NCBI GenBank assembly: GCA_918797485.1
Contig: CAKKNE010000005.1
Location: 3,038,001-3,102,000, forward strand
Length of the DNA stretch: 64,000 nt
Direction: 5' to 3'
From: Pelagomonas calceolata
Taxonomy: Eukaryota; Sar; Pelagophyceae; Pelagomonadales; Pelagomonadaceae
Part shown: in pieces, positions 57,718 to 64,000 of the stretch
How the letters are laid out: the number at the start of each line of letters is the position of its first letter
How positions within the stretch are numbered: the stretch's first letter is position 1
Notes under the pieces: generated by a model
Seen by the model: the letters and a program-made list of their open reading frames with translations, nothing else
Database searches by the model: none
Told to the model about the DNA's origin: nothing
Position numbers and translations under genes: made by a program

Positions 57718-59799
57718 TCACTTAAGCCCCGCGTCCAGCACCGCGTCGCACACGTCCGCCGCCGTCCCCAACTCAATTAAATCAACGAGCCGCGGGTCCG
57801 CGGCCAGCAGGTCGCCGAACGCGTAGGGCCGCTTCCGCTTTGCTGAAGACGGCGCGCGGACGACGACCAGGGGCGCCGCCCGCGGCGCGGCGCCCAGCGC
57901 CGCCGGTTCCTCAATCGCTGATGCTTGCGAGAGGTGGAGGTACCGCCCCGCCGTGCGCACGAAGACGTTTTGTGGAGAGGGCGCCGCGAGGAGCGTGACC
58001 TCCTCGACGGCCCAGGCGAAGACACACGCGTCGGCGTCCGCTCTGAACACCTGCACGGCGTGCCGCGTCGCCGCAATAATACAATCCGATACTACAGCTC
58101 CCGCCGTGCACCTCTCGTCGATGCTCCACGCGGCCTCGGAGTAGAGGCCCGCGACATACAACCCCTTCGCGTCCACGGCGCCCAGTGCGTTACCATTGTC
58201 GACAAAACCGACAGCCAGAGGCGTCCGTTTTTCATCAAACGCGCCGTGCGTCTCCAATAATATGAGTGAGGACGCGTTCCACAACGTGACACAACCGGCG
58301 TGGTGCGCCGCGAGGACGTCTTCGGAAAAGGCGAGTTGTTGCGGTGGTGCCAAGTCATGAGACGCCCTTCCTAAACACACCCAGCCCTTCTGGCTCATGC
58401 CCCAGGTGCGGATGCCTTCCGAACCGGACGACGCCGCGACGACTAAGGACGGGTGGAAGGCCACGCAGTCCACACCAACACCGCGGCCGTGCGGGTGTCG
58501 TACCAAAGCGGCGCAGGTCCACCCTGATTGTTTTCTACTCCAAAATTTGAGTTCAGGGGACGGCGTCGCCTTCGGCCGCCACTCGTCGCACGTGACCAAG
58601 TGTTGTGCATCTCTAGAGAAAGCACACAGTGTCACGACGGGCGACAAGATCGGATCGTCGCCGACGCGCTCCTTGACATTCGTCCTATTGTGCGGTACCA
58701 CACTTATGGTATCTGATACTCTACTCCCATCGTATACTTGTAATGAGCCGGGCAAGCCGTTCGAGGCGACTCCTGTTCCAGAGGGGAATAGTACTGTTGA
58801 AAGGGGGCAGTGCAGCGACGACGACGTCCACAGCACCGCTAACCTACCTTCGCCCACGCGACACAAATGCAGCGCGCCGTCCACGCAACTCACGAGGCAC
58901 CGGTCCTCTTCTGCTGATGACGCACTGACGACCCTGGCGACGGGCCCACCTAACCTAGGGAGGAAGTCGCGCCGCCGCTCGCCGTCCTCCCTGCCTAAAC
59001 GCCACACGACCAACGTGGCCTCCCTACCACCGGACAGCATCGTCTCCGGGAGCAAACAAACGGAAGAACAGGCCGACGCGTGCCAGTGGTGTTGTGAATA
59101 CGTGTGGAAGCCGTGTCCTTGTCCAACTCGTTCCACGTCATCCAACCCGCGCCAGACCTTGATCAAGCCGTCGCGGTGCGCCGTCGCACACAATCGATTC
59201 GCACAAGCTATACACTGCAGCGGGTTCTTGGACTGGTCGCTTTGCGAGTGCGCGAGGCCTCCCTTTTTCTTCTTGCCGACGGCGTACGCGCGGAGCATGT
59301 GCCGCCCTCCCACGACGATGACGTCTCCCAAACATGATAGTCCTGCACATAGGTCGGATCCTTTCGGAGCGCTGGCGTCGACGTGGGTCCACTTGTTCTC
59401 CGCGCTTCTCCATAATACCTCGACGGGCGCATTATCATTCTTTCGCCGCGCGACGAGGATGATGCCGTCGCCTTTTGGAGCCGTGGCGATGCCGTAGCAC
59501 GCCGAAAACTTCTCGTCGTCAATTTTGCGTTCCTGGATGGCTCCCTCGTCGCAGGTTAGATCGGCTACCAACCCGTCCGCGCGCGCCACAGTAACTAAAT
59601 TGTCATGGGCACAAAGTACGGTATTCTGCGGCGCGTCGTCGCCGCGCCAGCTTGATAGCGTGTGTCCAGTACTAAGGTCGACGCTGCATATACCAGCTCC
59701 GAGGCTCCCGACGGCGACGCGGCCCTTGTCGAGCGCGGCGGCGCCGGTGCAGCAGCGGGGGAGGCCGATGACTTGGATTGAGCCTTCTTCTGCCGCCAT
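57718..59799 (-). CDS. WDR75: WDR75 / UTP17-like U3 snoRNP WD-repeat protein
   Basis: 693 residues from ATG 59799 (MAAEEGSIQV). WDR75/UTP17 belongs to the t-UTP subcomplex of the small-subunit processome in the nucleolus. WD-like blades run throughout. The diagnostic middle blade is HHWHASACSSVCLLPETMLS, then GGREATLVVWRL and FLPRLGGPVARVVS, as in WDR75. CANRLCATAHRDGLIKVWRG and SSGSEGIRTWGMSQKGWVCL are further blades. The C-terminus has a basic KRKRPYAFGDLLA stretch. The upstream codon at 59892 is TTG, so the ATG is preferred. No intron is visible. Confidence 0.85.
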   Translation of the reverse strand: MAAEEGSIQVIGLPRCCTGAAALDKGRVAVGSLGAGICSVDLSTGHTLSSWRGDDAPQNTVLCAHDNLVTVARADGLVADLTCDEGAIQERKIDDEKFSACYGIATAPKGDGIILVARRKNDNAPVEVLWRSAENKWTHVDASAPKGSDLCAGLSCLGDVIVVGGRHMLRAYAVGKKKKGGLAHSQSDQSKNPLQCIACANRLCATAHRDGLIKVWRGLDDVERVGQGHGFHTYSQHHWHASACSSVCLLPETMLSGGREATLVVWRLGREDGERRRDFLPRLGGPVARVVSASSAEEDRCLVSCVDGALHLCRVGEGRLAVLWTSSSLHCPLSTVLFPSGTGVASNGLPGSLQVYDGSRVSDTISVVPHNRTNVKERVGDDPILSPVVTLCAFSRDAQHLVTCDEWRPKATPSPELKFWSRKQSGWTCAALVRHPHGRGVGVDCVAFHPSLVVAASSGSEGIRTWGMSQKGWVCLGRASHDLAPPQQLAFSEDVLAAHHAGCVTLWNASSLILLETHGAFDEKRTPLAVGFVDNGNALGAVDAKGLYVAGLYSEAAWSIDERCTAGAVVSDCIIAATRHAVQVFRADADACVFAWAVEEVTLLAAPSPQNVFVRTAGRYLHLSQASAIEEPAALGAAPRAAPLVVVRAPSSAKRKRPYAFGDLLAADPRLVDLIELGTAADVCDAVLDAGLK

Positions 59800-59974
59800 G
59801 TTTTGCAGTGCAGTGCAGCCGGCGAGGGGCTTGCACGGCTGTTTGGCCGTCTCCGGATCGCGAGTCTTTTGTTGTCGCAGCAATGACAGCAAGAATTAAC
59901 AGTAATGTGCTCAGCAGTGTGTCCAGAAAGCTAGTTATCGCCGCGATACGCGGACGCTGCACTTTTGCTCGCTT

Positions 59975-59998
59975 GCTAGTGCCTTACGGTCCGCTAGC
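59975..59998 (-). repeat. Intergenic palindrome motif, copy 10
   Basis: On the minus strand: GCTAGCGG, ACC, then GTAAGGCACTAGC, oriented toward WDR75 (ATG 59799). Confidence 0.72.
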
Positions 59999-60187
59999 TG
60001 ATTATGCCGCGGCCTAGCTGGCTTGCGCGTGCTCGGCCAGCCGTGCCTTAGAGTGCAAACAAAATAGCGTATCCGACTCATTCGCAAGTCTTTTCCTGGC
60101 ATCGACGCAAGCGATTGCTCTCCGTGGTCGCAAAGGGACCTTCACACGCTAATCCCCACAGCTGCGGATCCACCCTTTCTGCCAGCC

Positions 60188-61330
60188 ATGTGGCGCGCGG
60201 CACTCGTCGTCGGCGCCGCGACGAATGCATTCCTCGCACCGATTCCAAACCAAAAACACATCCTGCGCGCCGAGCCGCGCTGGGTCGACGGCCCGACGGA
60301 CATCGGCGAGGCCGGCGCGATGAGCCGCCATATTGGAGGAGCCGTCTGCGTGTTGTATTTCAACCCCATGGGCGAGGGCGGCGCCGCGGCGTTATCGACC
60401 GTCGAGTTCGCGGGCCAAGCCCTGCCGCAGTGCGAGTTTCTGCTGGCGTCACAGGACAGAGATAAAGAGTGCTGGGGCGCGTTCGATGCTTTACCGGAGG
60501 GCCAGGCCCTGCCCTGCGTCGAGGTTTTCGACGGAGGCGTCTCGCAGGGCATCGTCGCCGCCGGCGACCTCATCGCGACATTAGCATCACTAGGGTACAA
60601 GCCCGGTGGAGGCGCGGCGCCGTCACAAGGTTCGGTCGACTCGGATCAATTCTTCAACCTCGCTGATGATTTATGGTGGCGTTCAGCTGAATCTAGAAAT
60701 CAACCTAGACCGAAGACGCCGCCGCCGACGAACCGCCGGCAGGAGCAGCGCCAGCAGGCGGGCATGAAGCCGCCGCGGACGACGGCGCGCTTCTTCCCCG
60801 GCGCCGGCATGGGCCAGGCGCCGCCGCCGGGCATGGGCGACGAGATCAAGAGGCAGCAGGACCTCGAGAAGCAGCTCGGCGGTGCGTTACCGCCGGGCGG
60901 GCGGGTGGTGGAGGGCGACGATGGTCAGAGGAAGCCGCCGCCGAAGAAGCCCGAGGGCCCCGACCCCATCAAGGACCTCAAGAAGAAGATGGACGGGTTT
61001 GCTAGAGAATTAGGGAAGGACACGGAGGCCGTCCGGAAGAAGCTGAGCGAGCAGGCCATGGAGGCCCAGGTCAGTGCCCAGAAGGCGGCCGACGACGCGG
61101 TCCGCGCCGCTGGGGGAGAAACGAAGCGCGACAAGCTCGAAAGGTTGTTCGCTTCCGACGCCGAGGAGGTGCCGACGGACGAGAACCTGTCCGAGTTCGA
61201 GCGCTTCCTGGAGAACCGGAGGAAGGGCGGGACGGACGCGGACTTCTACGCCTCGAAAGAGAAGGCGAAGAAAGACTCGGACGACGACGACTGGTTGGGC
61301 GCGATCAAGTACAAGCCGCCGCCTAAGTGA
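60188..61330 (+). CDS. Plastid-targeted thioredoxin-fold-like protein
   Basis: 380 residues. The start MWRAALVVGAATNAFLAP is a short signal peptide directly followed by NA-FLAP, the heterokont signal/transit boundary with the conserved Phe, so import into the four-membrane plastid is likely. Residues about 48-140 (GGAVCVLYFNPMGEGGAAAL, ALPCVEVFDGGVSQGIVAAG) have a thioredoxin-like strand pattern but no CxxC. A Pro/Gln-rich linker and a charged helical C-terminus follow (IKDLKKKMDGFARELGKDTE, ENLSEFERFLENRRKGGTD), ending WLGAIKYKPPPK. A copy of this 3' end lies at 62721. Confidence 0.7.
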   Translation: MWRAALVVGAATNAFLAPIPNQKHILRAEPRWVDGPTDIGEAGAMSRHIGGAVCVLYFNPMGEGGAAALSTVEFAGQALPQCEFLLASQDRDKECWGAFDALPEGQALPCVEVFDGGVSQGIVAAGDLIATLASLGYKPGGGAAPSQGSVDSDQFFNLADDLWWRSAESRNQPRPKTPPPTNRRQEQRQQAGMKPPRTTARFFPGAGMGQAPPPGMGDEIKRQQDLEKQLGGALPPGGRVVEGDDGQRKPPPKKPEGPDPIKDLKKKMDGFARELGKDTEAVRKKLSEQAMEAQVSAQKAADDAVRAAGGETKRDKLERLFASDAEEVPTDENLSEFERFLENRRKGGTDADFYASKEKAKKDSDDDDWLGAIKYKPPPK

Positions 61331-61346
61331 GAGGTATACTATGTAA

Positions 61347-62459
61347 TTATAACCACGGGGGCGGGTGCGCGACGAGGGCCTCCTTCATGTTGAGCCTACC
61401 GGGCGGCGGTTTGGTGGAGCCCCAGCATGGCAGGTTGCGTCGGAGCCATAACCTGGTCGGATCGGTCAGGCGGTGGTAGCGTTCCCATTCGTCGTCATCG
61501 TATGTCATCACATCGGCGGAAAAATTCCATAGAAGCGGACAATGAGCCGCGAGGGCGGCCACCGCCGCGTCGCCAAACCAGGGACAATTATCGACGTGGA
61601 CGCGTTCCAACAAAGGACAGCCCCTGGCGAGGGAAAGCACCCCAGCGTCAGTAAATCGCTCGCAGTTCGACAGTGTGAGGGACTTCAGGAGACCACACCG
61701 CTCGCCGACCGCAATCAGAGACGCGTCCGTGAGGGCTGGAGCCGGCGCATCCGAGTCGCTGCAGGAACTGTGGAGGTCGAGCGTCTCGAGCAGAGGACAG
61801 CCGTTCGCGAGCGCTACTATCGACGCGTCCGTGAGTTCCGCTCCATATAAATCGAGCTTCTTGAACGACTTGCAGTGACGGGCGACGGCCAGTACGGTTT
61901 TATCCCTCACCAACGCTTCGTCACCGCCCCCGGGGCCCCTTGGAGAAACCCGGAGGGTCGACAGCGCCGGAAAGCGCTCGAGAGCATACACGAGCCCGTC
62001 TTCGGTCAACTCATCCCCCGGGTCAGTATAAAACTCGAGCACCTTGAGCCTTGGGCAGCCGTTTCCGATAGCCCGCAGACTGTCGTCAGTGAGGCCATAC
62101 ACCTTCAGCACCGTCAGATTTGGGCAGTTGGCACCGATGATTTTGATCGACGCCTCCGAGAGATCATTAGGAATCAGGCTCAAACATTTCACCCAAGACA
62201 GCCGCGGGGCCTTGCGCAGGAAGGCCCGAAAAAATAATGTGTCGTTGATAATTACCTCTCCACGGGAGGGACGGGTGAAATCCTTTCTAGCGTCAAACTC
62301 CCTCCAAAGCAAAGGCGCGCGCGTCGCGTGCAAAAAACCGCGCGACACCGCCTCCGCGCGTGCTCGGTCAGGCAAGGCCAGGAAGGACAGAGGACCCGCG
62401 GACGCGTCCAGATCAATGGTAAGGTACGGGAACGCGCCGCCGCTGGAGGCGGCATTCAT
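61347..62459 (-). CDS. F-box/LRR protein
   Basis: 370 residues from ATG 62459 (MNAASSGGAFPYL). F-box/LRR proteins bring substrates to SCF ubiquitin ligases. The N-terminal F-box-like stretch is LSFLALPDRARAEAVSRGFL. Cys-containing leucine-rich repeats follow from about 110: NDLSEASIKIIGANCPNLTV, TDDSLRAIGNGCPRLKVLEF, LTDASIVALANGCPLLETLD, FTDAGVLSLARGCPLLERVH, of the FBXL2/20 type. The F-box is weak but the repeats are clear. Its upstream DNA (62460-62600) is duplicated upstream of the next gene. Confidence 0.85.
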   Translation of the reverse strand: MNAASSGGAFPYLTIDLDASAGPLSFLALPDRARAEAVSRGFLHATRAPLLWREFDARKDFTRPSRGEVIINDTLFFRAFLRKAPRLSWVKCLSLIPNDLSEASIKIIGANCPNLTVLKVYGLTDDSLRAIGNGCPRLKVLEFYTDPGDELTEDGLVYALERFPALSTLRVSPRGPGGGDEALVRDKTVLAVARHCKSFKKLDLYGAELTDASIVALANGCPLLETLDLHSSCSDSDAPAPALTDASLIAVGERCGLLKSLTLSNCERFTDAGVLSLARGCPLLERVHVDNCPWFGDAAVAALAAHCPLLWNFSADVMTYDDDEWERYHRLTDPTRLWLRRNLPCWGSTKPPPGRLNMKEALVAHPPPWL

Positions 62460-62656
62460 TCGCGTTGCTATCGCTGCGGTGGATTGAGCAGCGGAGCACA
62501 ACTGACCCTGGTGGCGCACGGCGGCGTGTGATGAAGTGCTGCGGCTACCGATGCACAGCGTGCAGATCGCAGTCGTACAAGTTCACTGCTATATTTCTAG
62601 CTTGTGAGAGGAGCGGTAACCACCAATTTAGCCCAAAAACTTTGCAAGGCAGAGGG

Positions 62657-62680
62657 GCTAGCGGCATGTAAGACACTAGC
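62657..62680 (+). repeat. Intergenic palindrome motif, copy 11
   Basis: GCTAGCGG, CA, then TGTAAGACACTAGC: the best match to the consensus. It lies just left of the duplicated gene end at 62721. Confidence 0.8.
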
Positions 62681-62720
62681 GAGACTTGGCACGAGTCTAG
62701 CACCGTAACAATACCATCGC

Positions 62721-62866
62721 ACGAGAACCTGTCCGAGTTCGAGCGCTTCCTGGAAAATAGAAGGAAGGGCGGGACGGACGCGGAGTTCTACGCCGCGAAG
62801 GAGGCGAAGAAGGACGACCCGGAGGATGACTGGCTGAGCGAGATCAAGTACAAGCCGCCTAAGTAA
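62721..62866 (+). pseudogene. Duplicated 3' end of the plastid-targeted gene
   Basis: It encodes ENLSEFERFLENRRKGGTDA, then EFYAAKEAKKDDPEDDWLSE and IKYKPPK, ending in TAA, against ENLSEFERFLENRRKGGTDA and WLGAIKYKPPPK at 61181-61330. There is no start or upstream coding part. Reading frame and wording are kept, so the copy is recent or under constraint. Confidence 0.88.
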
Positions 62867-62894
62867 GTAAGAGGTTGTATACAAAAGGGTCTAG

Positions 62895-63809
62895 TTAAAA
62901 TGCTCCATCGAGTCCTTCAAGTTGGCGTTGGACAGACTCTCCGACAGAGCCCGGGAGCGCAAGCTCCACCTGCTGGACAAGCTCACAAGACAGGAGTCGC
63001 GCTTCGAAGGCGCGCCTGAGACTCGGGAAGGTCGCGCGCCCGCGGTACCTTCTCGAGGGGGCTTGCGAATCCCACGTCCGGTCCCACGCCCAAGAAGAGC
63101 CCCCCTGGCTTTCGACGAGCGCAGATAGAGCCGCGCCGTCTGCAGGAGTGTTCGTTCGTGTGTATATGATGACACCGCAAAGGCCCCGCCGCGCGAGGAT
63201 GGCATCTCGCCGGGCGCGAAGGGCGTCGGCACGAACCTCATCGCCCCGCGGCCGGTTCTCTGGCGGGCAGGTTCGCATGGCCTCGACCGCCAACTGAAGA
63301 ACGGCGCTCGCGGCGGCCCACGCGGCCGCCGGTCCTGCTTCGAAGGCATCGCAGGCGTGGAGAGCAGTTGCGAAGCCTCGCCGCTGCGGCCAGCGGGGCG
63401 GCCAGCGAGGCGTCGTGCGGCCCTCTGGCGGAAACAAGAGCTCTCCCTCCTGCGCTAGGTACTCGTAACACCGCGTAAGGAAGTTCTGGTTGAGCCGTTC
63501 GGCGTTCCCTCCGATACTGCGCACCCCCCCGAGATGCGCGCGCATCAAGGGTAAGACCCGCTCTCGCGCCACGTTCTCGCAGAATGAGCGCCCAGTCTCG
63601 TCCCTCTTGCCGAATGCCCGTGCGCACGCATTCAGACGAGCTAAAGACCTACCGTCGAGAAGCGGCATCAGCGCTCGCCGAGACGGAAACAGTGCGTTGG
63701 ATATGATGATTTGCGTCAGTACCTCCGGTTCCGCCGCGGCGCCGTCGAGCCTGATTCCAGAGAGATCACCGCTCAGAGCACCGCCAGAGGCTTGGTTCGT
63801 ACGTGCCAT
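62895..63809 (-). CDS. F-box-like protein, unrecognised C-terminus
   Basis: 304 residues from ATG 63809. ALFPSRRALMPLLDGRSLAR, LNACARAFGKRDET resembles an F-box helix set. There are no leucine-rich repeats; the remainder (FLTRCYEYLAQEGELLFPPE, LCGVIIYTRTNTPADGAALS) is unrecognised. It is not similar in sequence to the F-box/LRR gene on its left although the DNA before and after the two genes matches. A role as an SCF adaptor is inferred from the N-terminus only. Confidence 0.65.
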   Translation of the reverse strand: MARTNQASGGALSGDLSGIRLDGAAAEPEVLTQIIISNALFPSRRALMPLLDGRSLARLNACARAFGKRDETGRSFCENVARERVLPLMRAHLGGVRSIGGNAERLNQNFLTRCYEYLAQEGELLFPPEGRTTPRWPPRWPQRRGFATALHACDAFEAGPAAAWAAASAVLQLAVEAMRTCPPENRPRGDEVRADALRARRDAILARRGLCGVIIYTRTNTPADGAALSALVESQGGSSWAWDRTWDSQAPSRRYRGRATFPSLRRAFEARLLSCELVQQVELALPGSVGESVQRQLEGLDGAF

Positions 63810-64000
63810 TGATGCAAAGCGTGAGCTACGTTACGCGGTGGATTGACAGCGGAGCACAAACCGTAACAAGTGGCGCACGCGGCGTGTGATGGAGTGCTGG
63901 GGCTACCGAGGCACAGGCGTTTCGATCGCTTTCGTTCCACTTCACTGCTATATTTCTAGCTTGTGACAGGACCGGTAAGGCCACCGCTGACCCGCAAAAC
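63810..64000. repeat. Duplicated upstream region
   Basis: Matches 62465-62625 over most of its length: GCGGTGGATTGA, CAGCGGAGCACAA, GTGGCGCAC, GGCGTGTGATG, GGCTACCGA and TTCACTGCTATATTTCTAGC, then TTGTGA are shared. Confidence 0.88.

Overview
The window looks like nuclear DNA of a GC-rich unicellular stramenopile, most likely a pelagophyte close to Aureococcus. The grounds are: dense genes with few, short introns; eukaryote-only genes (BUD13, VMP1, CAND1, syntaxin-5, proteasome RPT1 and RPT4, WDR75, HSP101); a heterokont-style plastid pre-sequence (NAFLAP after a signal peptide); and introns made of short inverted-repeat DNA elements, the 'introner elements' known from Aureococcus. The species assignment is inference. 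I saw no tRNA, rRNA, CRISPR array, retroelement or virus-like element.

Layout. 0-4.4 kb: three minus-strand AP2-domain regulators, the first cut by the window edge. 4.6-6.1 kb: BUD13 splicing factor. 6.2-18.9 kb: one giant minus-strand cell-surface protein (about 4,200 aa, one intron) with FG-GAP, BspA-like, REJ-like and GPS-like parts and a multi-pass C-terminus. 19.3-21.0 kb: VMP1 with two introner elements. 21.5-25.1 kb: CAND1. 25.2-26.2 kb: sulfotransferase. 26.3-30.7 kb: a poorly understood stretch with a possible myristoylated protein, an IQ-motif protein, an orphan terminal exon and two copies of a 240-bp dispersed repeat. 30.7-39.9 kb: syntaxin-5, RPT4, acyl-CoA oxidase, two secreted or Golgi carbohydrate-related enzymes in matching flanks, and RPT1. 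40.6-44.1 kb: FCP1-like phosphatase, 2-oxoglutarate oxygenase, DOT1-like methyltransferase. 44.7-47.2 kb: HSP101. 47.4-54.0 kb: RanBP2 zinc-finger/RS protein, NYN-domain protein, WW protein, GT8 glycosyltransferase. 54.0-57.7 kb: a fucosyltransferase-like protein fused to a Kunitz domain, and a short-chain dehydrogenase fusion. 57.7-64 kb: WDR75, a plastid-targeted protein and two F-box-like genes in matching flanks.

Themes. Protein turnover (CAND1, RPT4, RPT1, HSP101, two F-box-like proteins), RNA processing (BUD13, RanBP2-RS protein, WDR75) and surface glycan work (sulfotransferase, three glycosyltransferase-like proteins, PC-esterase-like protein) recur, but I see no operon-like logic.

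Most notable observations: (i) four introner elements sharing a 15-nt terminal inverted repeat and 8-bp target duplications, whose first two duplicated bases supply the 5' splice site; (ii) an unexplained 20-24 nt imperfect palindrome, eleven copies, always intergenic and usually upstream of a gene in one orientation; (iii) two places where near-identical leader and trailer DNA brackets unrelated genes.
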